NCBI GenBank assembly: GCA_951394405.1
Contig: OX596334.1
Span: forward strand, 2,976,001-3,040,000
Source of the DNA: Coprinellus micaceus
Lineage: Eukaryota > Basidiomycota > Agaricomycetes > Agaricales > Psathyrellaceae
Reading direction: 5' to 3'
Length of the DNA: 64,000 bases
Under the pieces are notes generated by a model. That model saw nothing but the letters and a program-made list of their open reading frames with translations. It was not told the origin of the DNA and ran no database searches. The stretch's first letter is position 1. The number at the start of each line of letters is the position of its first letter. Positions 13,265-23,856 of this stretch are shown here, in pieces. The position numbers and the translations under genes are program-made.

Positions 13265-13373
13265 TGTGGAAGGGAGAGAGAGGGAGAGATAACACCCAAC
13301 CGCAATTTTTGGGATATCAGCCCGCATCCTCGTGATGCCATTGATCCCGTTCCTCTGCCCGACACCACCACCA
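13265..13373. promoter_or_regulatory. Shared divergent promoter, HPT1 / RPC53
   Basis: Only 109 bp separate the two start codons (70 bp if RPC53 starts at the in-frame ATG at 13335). It includes a CT/GA-rich run (GGGAGAGAGAGGGAGAG) at about 13272-13290. Bidirectional use is inferred from layout. Confidence 0.5.
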
Positions 13374-14985
13374 ATGCCAGGTACGTGGGCGTCTATTTCC
13401 CCTGCCCTCGCTCATTCCCCCTAGATCCTCCCTCTGCTTCAGGGTCGGGGGCACCACCCGCGAAGGCCATTGGCAGCCTTGCCAAGAGGCCGAGCGATGT
13501 CACTCGTCAAGGCTCGTCCAAGCTCAAATTCGTCCCCACACTTCCTCAGCGGCGCAAAAAGGAGTGAGTCTTCCGCTGCGTCCCACTAAACGAAGTGCTG
13601 AACGGTTTCCAGGGAAGTAAAGCCAGTCAGTCGTATACACACCCAACCAACCAGCGCCAGCCTAACCCCGTTCTAGGAACCGGCACCCGCTGCCATCCCA
13701 GCCACCGCTCAAACTGAGGGACGAGGACGTGGGCGTGGGCGTGGGGCTGCAAGGGGCGCAGATGCCGGAAGAGGCAGAGGCAGAGGTCGAGGAGCCCCCC
13801 CAACAGTCGTCATGACCGCCAGCGGCCCCTTCGCCATGGGCCCCGCAATGGCAGGAAACGCCGGGTCGCGACGCTCGACTCCCCGCTCGAACTTTGCACC
13901 CAGCATCGCTCCAAGCACCTCTGGGTCCAGCTCTCTGGGTGCGGGGCTTTCGAAAACGGCCCCTCCGACCTTGAGGAAGGATTTGGACCTGAAGGGCAAG
14001 GGAAAGGAGGTCAAGCCGGAAGAGGATGAGGAGGTATACTCTGACCAAGATGAGGGGGTGGAGATCATCGATATCGACAATGTACGGACTATGGATTGGA
14101 TGGCACCCGAGAGCATCCGTAGAGAAAGGAAACCGGCGAAGAAGGTGAAGAGGGAAAGGGCCGAGCCAGAAACTCGTGGGTCTAGCTGCTTCTCCAGTCA
14201 TGAATAGCTCACAGTTTTTCCTAGCTGGCGAAGTTGACGCTGCCAACGCACTAGATCTCAGCGAAAGTGAGGAGGAGGAGGAAGAGCCAGAACTTGAAGA
14301 TGTCATTGAAGATTTCGCAACGCAAGTGAACCTCGACTCAGTCCGTCGCCCTCTCATACTTTTAACTCGTGTTCTGACTGACCCTGACCCTCGTAGGACG
14401 ACGCATCACTACGTGAAGAACGCCTCTATCTCTTCCAGTTCCCTACACCTTTCCCTACCTTCTTCCCCCGGCCCAAGACGCCCCAGGCAACCACCGAAGA
14501 TGTAGAAATGGCAGATGCCACCCCCGAGGGCGCTAAAAAGGTCTCCTTTGGCCCCGACGTCAAGCCCCCAGCCGCCGCCACCCCGGCGACATCCAGGACT
14601 GCGTCAACAGTTCCCCCAGAGGGTGCGGAAGTCCAGCGCCTTGATGGCCTCATCGGCCGCCTCGAAGTTTACCGCAGCGGGGCCGTGAAGATTCGCATGG
14701 GTGATGGTATCGTCCTCGATGTGCGTCCCCTTGCTTCCTTTCGCTGCAATGTTATTTACCCTTGGCTCGGAAATCCCTTAGGTTAACCCAGCTACGCAAC
14801 CATCGTTCCTGCAACAAGCGGTCCACGTTGATAGGAATGAGAAGCGTTTAACGGTGCTCGGAGAGGTCAACAAACAGTTTGTGGCTTCGCCCGACATTGA
14901 CATTCTCCTCCAAGCCCTAGAGAATGCTGATAGTGTGGCACCCAAACTTCCCCTTGATGAAGAGGACAGCCTGATTAAAATGTAA
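13374..14985 (+). CDS. RPC53: RNA polymerase III subunit RPC4 (Rpc53)
   Basis: Seven exons close in phase to about 427 residues: 13374-13380, 13443-13563, 13613-13625, 13677-14175, 14225-14340, 14397-14720 and 14782-14985. Rpc53 is part of the TFIIF-like subcomplex of RNA polymerase III, acting in initiation, termination and reinitiation. The N-terminal part is basic and disordered, with SSKLKFVPTLPQRRKK, typical of RPC4, and an RG-rich run (GRGRGRGRGAARG). Acidic patches follow. The conserved C-terminal domain contains LYLFQFP, GLIGRLEVYRSGAVKIRMGD, LDVNPA, FLQQAVHVD and LGEVNKQFVASPDID. An ATG at 13335 is in frame and would add 13 residues; I prefer 13374 but cannot settle it. The first coding exon is then only 7 nt. 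Confidence 0.9.
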
Positions 14986-16023
14986 TGACCTGGTTCAAAG
15001 TCATGGTTGCTCGGTTGCAAGTGCCTGCTACCATAAGACACTGGGTCTCAGGTGGGAAACCTTGAGCGAAGGGAAGGATGACAGAAGGGACAGGGTGTCG
15101 TCTATGGATCAGTGTGGGTGGTGGTGGAGCCATCAATCTCTCCTTCACCTCCAACCACCACCTTGCTGGCACCATGGTTGTGTGCTCAGTCCTCTGGTCT
15201 CAGCTGTCTGTATTTTCTTTTGTACATGCCCATCCATTGAACAAGAAATTGTTTCTAAGCCACCCAGAGAAGCAACACATAATTTTCATGGCCAGTGAAG
15301 ATGGCAAGCATTCAACGAGACCCCACTTGGGATGAAATGCCGGACTTTTGAGTCAGGAATTCACCAAAACCCTCACAGCACTGGTGACTGAGCCCCAGTG
15401 AAAGTGCTGGGTGCCCAGAAAAACTCACAGCCAATCTCAGCCAGACAATTGATCGGTTTGCTGGGGGTTTGGGTGCCATTCACCTGGGTATCAAAAGGGG
15501 GAAAGGGAGGGAAACAGAATTCCGGCACCACACGGTGCCGAAAATGGGAGGAATGCCCCTGAGATCGCCCACGCTCTGAGAGTATTGAAGTAGTTGGTAG
15601 GTATTATAGATATAGTAATACACGTCTATGGTCCCTGCCCATTGTGCGAGCATTTGCGTCCTCTGTCAACTCCTTCACACTCCCTATATCGGCTGCACCA
15701 TTTGCATGGAACTGTACATTGAACAGGACACGTCACACCTGTCAATGTTGCTGTTACCAACACAAGTTGCTTGGCCACAGCGCCGGCAGGACTTAAGCTT
15801 TTGACACTTTTGAGCACCAGTGGCTGGGGTGGTTGTAAACAAGCCACTGCATGAGCAAGAATGGCGATCTTACAAAACCACTGCATCAGGAGGGTGGTTT
15901 GTTAACAAATGCCCTGCAGGGTTGCTGCAGGTGTCCGCCGGCTTTACTATTGATTTGTCTCGTACCCTTCCGTTTCGGGGTGACCACCTACGGCGACGCG
16001 ATCAAATACGCTGTCACTCCCTA
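14986..16023. other. Non-coding, repeat-like region with a Cys-rich coding remnant
   Basis: No intact gene. CGGCACC...GGTGCCG at about 15524-15541 forms a small hairpin. On the minus strand at about 15725-15800 a broken frame reads CQKLKSCRRCGQATCVG, a cysteine pattern like zinc-binding tails of fungal transposon proteins; too little remains to name the source. This stretch adjoins the left inverted repeat of the RecQ/DUF6589 island and may belong to it. Confidence 0.35.
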
Positions 16024-16063
16024 CAACGTCTGGTGCGTTTGACCCCTGTGACACTACCACCCG
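16024..16063 (+). repeat. Left 40-nt inverted repeat of RecQ/DUF6589 island
   Basis: The 40 nt beginning CAACGTCTGGTGCGTTTGAC match perfectly, in opposite orientation, the sequence at 21889-21928. Similarity stops on the inner side after CCACCCG. The outer side cannot be compared because the right copy reaches the assembly gap two bases later. Confidence 0.85.
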
Positions 16064-16315
16064 CCCCTTTGAAGCCAAGCAACCGCGCCAGCGTTCGATC
16101 CCCGGTCGAGGCAACCTTTTTCTTATTCTTTGTGGGCCTAATGGCGGCGTAACATCAGTTCTCGTCAGGCGGGTTTCTACCTTTCAGTAGTGCAGATAGT
16201 GTATAATATCAATGAATCCCTGAGAGGAACTTCCAGAGGTCTGAGACATGGGGGGACTGGAGTGTCACTTTATTCCTCTAAATGAGACAAATTGAATAAC
16301 CTCCCTCCTACAACG

Positions 16316-19143
16316 ATGTCGGACCCAACCAACACTGCGAACACAATGGAATCGTACCAATCTATCTACTCAGACGACGACCGATCCGATGCCGGCTCAC
16401 AGGAGGGGTCCGACATCTCAAACCCGGGGTCACCAGTCAGATTCGCGTCACCCGAGCCAGACTTGAGAGCGAAGGCGGACATGGACCTATCTCGCAGGTC
16501 AACAGCATTGAAGAAGAGTAAATTGACCCCAGAAAAAACTCTTGAGGGCATCAAGGCAACCATCAACACCATGACCGAGCACGGAATTGACTTGCCCATT
16601 TTCCTAGAAGGTGTCAGTTGGGGCAGCCCAGAAGCCACCAGGGATGTCGACATCAAGCACCAAAGAACGACCTTTCTGCACAGCAAGGAGCTTCCAGAGA
16701 TCCTGAAGAAGTGGCATAAACCACCCCGATCCTTGGCAGGGATGAAGCGCCCAGCAGGCGCTAAGGCCGCGACGGAGGCGTTCGCCGTTGAGACAACCAC
16801 GGAGATTATCACACGTGAGCTCAAGGTACTCGGGCCACTCCTCAGGCTCCCTGCTGGGAAGGATGTGGATACGGAGGAGTTGACGAAGCTGAAGATTGCG
16901 GACATCGCAGGGTTGATGCAGTCAAACGCGCCCGTCCTCTGGAGGATCCTCAACGATGCCCTCTCCACAAACACTGAGAATCAGAAGGACCACGAGAAGG
17001 TATTGTATCATTTTTGCGAATGGGAAGAAGCATGCGCTCACTTGCCGTTAGGTCATGTTGACCGTTGTTTCCATCCTGTGCTACCGCCGATCCCACCACT
17101 CCAATCTCCTCCCAAAAATCCTCTCAATCTACCTCAAGTTCCGTGGGGTCTCAGCCAAGGGTTTCGACACGCTTCATATACTTGGGCTTGTTATGAGCCA
17201 CAAGTGGGCATGTGAGGTGGTGGATCGGATGTCGAAGCAGGCCAGGGACGAGGTTCTACGGAAGATGGAGGAGTTTCCGTGGGTGATTTCGTACGACAAC
17301 GTGAACATACCTTTCCGAGTCTTTTCTCAGCGGGTGGACAACCAAAGCCAGCTGGGGCATGGGACAGCAGCGACAGTCTATATTCAGCGGGATGCGGCAC
17401 AGCTATCAGAAGGGATGAATCAGCTACTGAAGGAGCAGAGGGCCAAAGGTATCAAGAATCCACTCACGGCACTGGACATAATGGACCTCGATATCAAATC
17501 TGGGGCGCGAATTGAGGAGCAAATGAAGTATGTCGTTCTGCGGACGCTCCTGGACAGCCAAGAATTCGACGTGAAGACATATTCCGAGAAGGACTCGGCA
17601 ACCCTATCACCTCCGACACCCGTCGACCAGCTACCTAACGGGCCAGAACACGTCACTCTTCAATATCTTCTTGGAACAGTCAATATTCCAGAGGTTAGCT
17701 ATGAGGATAACAGTCGCCTCGTAAATGAATGGCTCAGCCAACTCGGATTCAACACCCTGGCGGACAAGGTTAAGCTTGCCACCAAGAAAATCGTCACCTG
17801 GGTTGGTGACCAACTCACCGTTGACCGCCTCCGCCGCCTTTTTGTATTCCGGGCTGATGAAGACAACTCCTTCGACCGCCTCGACTTTTCAAACTACATT
17901 TTCGGGTGGTTGCACCTGCAGATGGCAGACGCAAACTCGTTGCACAAGCAGTACTTGGGCACTAAAGGGGGGCGCGGTCTAGCACAGGCCTTTGAGTTGT
18001 TGGGGAAGAAGAAATTGGATAACGTGCGTACTCAAGGGCCCTTCCATCATGATCTCGTCGAGGCGATCTATGAGGTTGCCGAAGCACACATGCGGGAGGA
18101 TTGGTTGGGTGTTGCGGGCGTTGGCTCACTTGCCGACTTGCGAGGCTGTTCAGCTGTTCAGCTGAAGGGGTATGCTGCCGAGATCATGGAGACAAGGGCA
18201 TCATCTGGAGCACTCGATGCGATGGATGCTTCCCCCAACCCTGACGCGCAGCGCCGACAGGTGATGATGTGGTGTCGAGATGCCCTTCACTTCATTGTGC
18301 TCGATCAAGCGGTGAAGAGTGGTGACGTTGGTATGTTGGAGAAGATGCTACCAAGCCTCTTGTTCCGATTTGTGGGGGGAGGGAATGGGAAGTATGCTGT
18401 GGAAGTGTTAGAGTTGATGCAGGGCTTGTATCGCGAGTGGCCTGAGGAGCTTGCGTAAGTGAAACAGTCGTTATTTGGAGAACGGGACTTACAGATGAGA
18501 TAGGGATTTCGTTCGCCACCACTGCTGGCTCGTTAACTTCTCTGGAAAGGCCAACACCTGGTGCCCAATTGACAAGGCGCAGGAAATGAATATCAAGGAC
18601 ATCAAGGTCACATACCGCTCAGAAGGCCCAAATATCAAGTGGCCGTACCTCAGAAGACTTCATCCCGCCATCCCCATCATTCGAAATGTCATTAACTTTG
18701 TTGAAGCGCAATTCGGTACTCTAGTGTGAGGGAAGAAACATACCGTCCCCAGTAGGGAGAAGGACATTGAGAAGTTGCGGAAGAGCTATGCTACGGCACA
18801 GCTTCACCATGTTCAGGCCGGTCGGAAGACCTGGAGCAACAAGAAGGATCAGGCCAGAGACTTCATCAGCGAGGGCGCCTACAAGGTATGTGCGACTCAC
18901 CTGTTGTCAAGGTGGGATAGCGGGCGTGCATTCGAAAGGTCACTCGCCGAGGAGTGGTCAGATTCTGATGAGGAAGGATCTGCGGAGGGTGCAGCCAGCG
19001 GCGAGGGTGCAGCAATTCCTACTGAGGATGATGCCATGCTCGAGAGCCTTCCAAACCGCCCCCGCACCACGAATGGATCATCTGCAAGTGAGCAGAATGG
19101 GTCGTCCGGAGTAGTAGATGAGGCGCCGATGGAAACTGATTGA
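16316..19143 (+). pseudogene. DUF6589-domain protein, interrupted by one in-frame TGA
   Basis: Three exons, 16316-16999, 17052-18454 and 18504-19143, keep one frame of about 908 codons, broken only by TGA at 18727-18729 (codon 771). The N-terminal third is acidic then helical. The middle carries the DUF6589 signature: ISILCYRRSHHSN-like start, WVISYDNVNIPF, later WVGDQLTVDRL and a FGWLHLQMADAN segment. After the TGA the frame continues with GKKHTVPSREKDIEKL, which resembles the G-KH--P--EKDI continuation of other family members, so the stop looks like a mutation rather than the real end. The YDN and GDQLT acidic positions recall a DDE-type nuclease core (hypothesis). The last 70 codons are acidic and low-complexity. 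Confidence 0.7.
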
Positions 19144-21741
19144 CCAGGTTGTTTTCGAGCCGTAGGGCGTGCTGGAATCCTAACCTTTATGGGGCTGGTG
19201 GTGGGTGGAGAGGGAGGTTCGGTAGCGCTGGCCAAAGGAACTGCATTCTCCTTGCCAGTTTTCCTGCGGCGGCGGGACTGCTTCTGTGGGGTAGATGTTG
19301 TGGGTAGGGTAACCTTGAACTAAACACACAGATGTATCATGCCATTAGTATGGGGTCTGAATCATGAACAAGCCCGCGTACCAGAGGTTGAATGCTGAAC
19401 ATTGGAGGCGCTTCAGTCGGCGGACACCATGGTGTAGGACTGGAGCTCGAATCAAACTCAAGGAAACCGAGCGCAGCTCGCTCAGCTTGTTGCTGCTCTT
19501 CAAGTGCCTGCTTTTCCTGAGCCGCAGCGTCCCGCACCTCCTTCGCCCTCTGATCCTTCTCCCACTTCTCCCGTTTTCGCTCCTCTGCAGCTGCCCGCTT
19601 CGTCTCAGCTGTTTGATGTGCCTTTTGAAGTCGAGCACGCTTCACCGCATCCCTTGCCTCTTCAACCTCCCTGTCCAATGCTCGGACAACCTCCAACGCC
19701 TTATCGAACAGTGTGGTATAGGCCGTTCCCTCACCGGCACCTGCTCTATTGCTGTCAGACTCAACTACCTCCTCACAAGAAACCCTCCGCATGCCAAACA
19801 CCCATGGCAATCCCGCGGTGTCCTCGAGATGTTGTAGAGTTTCGATGTTGATGTTTGAGGCGAGGGCGTTGAGAAGTCGGTCTGGGAAGATGACAGATGC
19901 AATGAATGAAGTTGGGGGCATGTAGCGAGACTTAGCGAGAAAGCGAAACTTGATTAGTGCATCCTTCGCGCTCTGTAGGCGCTCTTTCTGTCTCTTCTTT
20001 GCCTTCGATGGCTCGGGCTTCTCAGCGGTGTCGTCGAAAAGCGGGTGTGGTTTCGGACACATCGGCCTTTTGCCATTTTTGTTGGGGGAGCCTGGGGCAC
20101 TGCCAGGAGGGGACGTTGGGTGCTCAGGGGTCTGTGGTCGTGGTGGAATGGGTGGTTGAGATGGTGGATTTTGGGCATGGTGCTCTCCGCTGCAGTTGTC
20201 ACAGCAAGCACCAGTCACATCTAGATACACTTAGACGATTGTGGTGAAAGGGGACATATATAAGATGGCTTGCCTTTCCTTGTCCATGGCGGGCACCCAA
20301 AATAATCATCAGCTACGTCTCGCCGACAGCTCCCTGTCTCAATCCAAAGCCTCAACGCATCCTCAACCTTCTTCCTGTACTCTGTTGTTGTCTCGTCTCC
20401 CTCATCCTCTAAACCCCCAGGGTCATCCTCTTCTTCGGCATGCTTAACAACCTGGAATACGGACGGCTCTACAAGCAAGATGGCACGGGCCTGGATAGCT
20501 CTTGATCGTCCTGCCCGTCCAGCGCGTTGCATCCATACTGTAAGCGAGTTGGGGACGCCGAGTTGTAGCACCTGCTCAATATCAGGGATGTCGGCGCCCT
20601 GCATGCGGAGAGTTAACAGCCTGAAGCATAAATGAAAACATATTCCTTACCATGCCAGCAGCCTCAGTCGCAATCAGTACCCGAATGTCGCCCCTCTTCA
20701 ACTTCTTCATCACCCTTCGTTTGGATCGACATGTGCGGAGTGAGTGAAGGACGTCAACGTAGGGTCGCAGGTGGACTGGTAGCTGGGCCTTGATGAACCG
20801 CGCACATTTCTGGGCGGAGACGACCGAGTTGACAAAGACGATCGTCTTTTTGAGGTCGGAGGAGAACACGGGGGCACCATCAGTTTTCTTGATGAGAGGG
20901 AGGATGGCGTCGTAGTCGGTAGGTGATTTAACATGCTGGACTGACATGGTGACATTTGGGCGGTCGTTCCCAAGGTTCAGGAAGAACAACTTGTCAAGCT
21001 GGATGTTCAGGTTGGTTTGAATGTCACGAAGGGCGGCGGGCGTCAACGTTGCAGATGCAACTAAGAATGGGACACTAGTGGGGAAAAAGGCGCGGAGACG
21101 GTCGAGGTTGGCATAGTCTTTGCGGAATTCACCGCCCCATTGCGAGATGCAGTGCGCCTCATCGACTACAATCATGGAGATCTCTTGGGCTAAGGAAGCC
21201 TCGCTGAGGTAGGCACGGAACTCTGGGTGCTGGAGACACATCTCTGGAGATGCGAAGATGGCTTGAATTTGCCCATTTTCGAGCATCTAAACCCAGTGAG
21301 TGGGACGTAGAGTAGAGGATATACACGACACACCCTTTTCAGCTTGGGAGACCAAGTGTCTCCATTCACAGCAGCCGCTTCGATCCCCATCTCCTTGAAT
21401 CTCCTGACCTGATCCTCCTGCAAGACCTTCAGAGGGGAGAGAATGAGAGCCTTATGCTTCTTATTCCTCAGAAGTGGGAGCATGTAAGGGATAGTCTTGC
21501 CCTCTCCCGTTCCCGCGATCAGGATTGTATCGAGCTCCAAGCAAACCGCTTCACCAACGTCCAGCTGCCAGCTGCGTGCAGGTGCCCCGAAGCCCTCCTC
21601 GAACTTCTTTCCCATGAGCGCCCGGTCTTCGAGAGAATCGTAGCCATCTTCCCCCTTCGCCTCGCGAGCTGCTTGAAGATTCTTGTAGCTCAATTCTTTC
21701 GAGCATTGGTGGGTGCTGGCGGTAATCGGTGTATTCGACAT
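18897..21741 (-). CDS. RecQ-family DNA helicase
   Basis: Five minus-strand exons, 21741-21334, 21286-20651, 20598-20274, 20220-19382 and 19319-18897, close in phase to about 876 residues with no stop. The superfamily 2 helicase core is complete: motif 0 (WQLDVGEAVCLELD), Walker A AGTGEGKT, VVDEAHCISQWG (DEAH box), VASATL, IVFVNS, EAAGMGADIPD and QRAGRAGR. A RecQ-type zinc cluster follows (CRRDVADDYFGC, then CCDNC), spanning an intron with a GC donor at 20273. The C-terminal third is a charged coiled coil (ERKREKWEKDQRAKEV) and a Ser/Pro-rich tail. The last exon overlaps the 3' end of the DUF6589 gene on the other strand; if its splice is not used, translation would stop at 19337. There is no HRDC domain. 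Confidence 0.85.
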
Positions 21742-21888
21742 GGTGACATGACGGTACAGGGGTGTAAGAAATGATCATTTTAAAGAGAAATAGCCGATCA
21801 CGCATTGAATCGGTGGTGGTGGTGGTGATAAACGAAGGAGAGCGCGACGCGTTGGTCACGTTTGGCTGGCGCTGGAGCGTGACTGTGA

Positions 21889-21928
21889 CGGGTGGTAGTG
21901 TCACAGGGGTCAAACGCACCAGACGTTG
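21889..21928 (-). repeat. Right 40-nt inverted repeat of RecQ/DUF6589 island
   Basis: Reverse complement of 16024-16063, 40 of 40 matching by eye. It ends two bases before the N gap. Confidence 0.85.
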
Positions 21929-21930
21929 GT

Positions 21931-22130
21931 NNNNNNNNNNNNNNNNNNNNNNNNNNNNNNNNNNNNNNNNNNNNNNNNNNNNNNNNNNNNNNNNNNNNNN
22001 NNNNNNNNNNNNNNNNNNNNNNNNNNNNNNNNNNNNNNNNNNNNNNNNNNNNNNNNNNNNNNNNNNNNNNNNNNNNNNNNNNNNNNNNNNNNNNNNNNNN
22101 NNNNNNNNNNNNNNNNNNNNNNNNNNNNNN
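21931..22130. other. Assembly gap (200 N)
   Basis: Exactly 200 Ns, likely a placeholder of unknown true length. It separates the RecQ island from AT-richer sequence and hides the outer side of the right inverted repeat. Confidence 0.99.
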
Positions 22131-23856
22131 GGCCTTGGAAAGTATAAATGGGACATGAATCTGGGCATATTACAAAAGACTGTAAAGAAAACGGACCACA
22201 CACTCAAAAGATATGGGAGAAACAGTCACTTTGCAACAAGACATTACAGAAGTACTAGGATCCACTACTCAAAGTCAGCCAAAACCTGGTACACCTTCCA
22301 TATCTTTGCAACCCCTCATCCGTTTTCCTTCCTGTTTTTTGATTTCCATTCTATTTCTTTGTCTTGTTTCATTCCCCATAAGTGGCAACTTTCCCACAGT
22401 TGACTTCCTCCTGATTTGGCACAAACACTGGTATTGCCTATGCAATTATGCTCCTATCCCCTTGTTGTGCTTCCAGTTTCAAGTTTGGAGTGAAGATGCA
22501 TTATGGTATAGTGTATGAGGTATGTAAGCATCATTTAAACAGCTAACATCATCCAGGAGGGGCCTGGATCATTGGTGAGTTGGACACCATGGTGATGATT
22601 CTGTGACTAATGCACAATTTGGGCTATTTGGTATTGATTAGAAGGGGATGGAGAGGTATGGGATTGTGCATTGGGTAGTATTTGTTGGTAATATTAAGTC
22701 CCACAAAGTAATTGGATCAAATATTGTATATTACAAGCAAAAGGTGACCTCGCACAGTGGCATTTCAAGTGATTTGAATAGTTTACATTATTATATTGCA
22801 GGAATTGAACGATTTAGCAAATAGTGAGAGGATATGGAAAGCCCCAATTCAATGCTTTCTAATGATACCTAAATCTTCCTTATCAGGCCACAACCCATAG
22901 AGATAGAGAGCAACGAGTATTGCTTGCCCTTATCTAAATGAGTGTGATGTCATTTGATGGACACAATCTGTCCATCAAATCTGGTACCTGTGATGTCATT
23001 TGATGGACAGATTATGTCCCATCAAATCTGGTACCTGTTCCTGAGATCTGTGATGTCATTTAATGGCAAGGCTATCTGCCATCAAATCTGGTACCTGTGC
23101 CTGAGATCTGGTATACATGACATCACCTTCCTAATGTAGTTCCAGGCACAGATGATGTCATGGCTGGACATGTCCAGCAGCTGGATCAGATCCAGATGGA
23201 TAGATCCAATCCTGGATGGACCCACTGGACCCACTGGACCCAGAATGGACCAGAACCAGGCAGGGGCTGGACAGATCCAGGTAGGGTTCAACACTTAGGT
23301 ACTGGGCCTGATAACATATTCATATGCATTTCTTGATCTAAAGATTCTGACCTTTTTGTACAAAATTATAATATCACATCTAACCCAAATACAGTGTGAG
23401 TGAAGCAAGGAGGTGGTGTGCTGTTAGCATGGGCATAAGCAGCATGCCATTTAGCCCAAAATCCCAAATGATTTTTTTTATTACAAAAAAAAAGCCCCAC
23501 CTGGTGATGAACAGTGGCCTGGGTAGACACAGTACCTGTAAAACAGCAGGCCTGACCAGTAGGCAGGCAAAATGCAGGCTGCTGGACCGTGGGAAAAAAC
23601 TGCTCCACCAGGACCCCAAACACCCCATCACTCTCAGTGTGACAGTGTGACAAATGGACCAGATCCATGTGGACAGGACCAGAGCCAATGGACCATGGAC
23701 CTGGACACCAGATGGATACTGGATCCAAGAGCAGGACCAGTCCAAGGCTGGACCTGGATGAGAAGGGCTGGATCTGTCCAGGGTAGGCCTTCTGCTTAGG
23801 TAGTGGATCCTGCAACATATTCATACCTAAGGGGTAGGTGGGTCCATGTGACTGAG
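22131..23856. repeat. AT-richer non-coding repeat region
   Basis: No gene. At about 22139-22185 a decayed frame reads GHESGHITKDC, the end of a CCHC zinc knuckle (gag-like remnant). At 22840-22955 lies a module shared with 58420-58530 and 59960-60075. From about 22945 to 23100 three palindromic units follow. Two copies of a TGGACC/GGATCC-rich sequence, each ending in a CAACATATTCATAC-like tail, occur at about 23160-23330 and 23650-23830. The region appears to be worn non-autonomous element(s) related to the 2.7-kb element at 57929. Confidence 0.5.
22944..23100. repeat. Three palindromic tandem units
   Basis: Each unit reads TGATGTCATTTGATGGACA, a short loop, then the complement CCATCAAAT followed by CTGGTACCTG. 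The first unit forms a 12-bp stem with a 5-nt loop; the third has TTAATGGCA/TGCCATCAA. They resemble tandem hairpins within a non-autonomous element. Confidence 0.6.

Larger units (their letters stand above)
16024..21928. mobile_element. Candidate DNA mobile element carrying DUF6589 protein and RecQ helicase
   Basis: Two genes point inwards from a 40-nt perfect inverted repeat about 5.9 kb apart: the DUF6589 gene starts about 250 bp inside the left copy and the RecQ gene about 150 bp inside the right copy. Little else lies between the repeats. The arrangement fits an element with terminal inverted repeats, a putative recombinase and an accessory helicase. That the element moves, and that DUF6589 is the recombinase, is inference. 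The true ends could lie further out, hidden by the gap on the right. No target duplication can be tested. Confidence 0.5.

Noticed and set aside
12815..13567. 250-codon plus-strand open frame across HPT1 and the RPC53 start
   Set aside because: It is the antisense of HPT1 exons plus part of RPC53; the minus-strand splicing gives a complete conserved enzyme.
22944..23100. CRISPR-like array
   Set aside because: Only three units, each itself palindromic with no unique spacers, in a eukaryotic genome.
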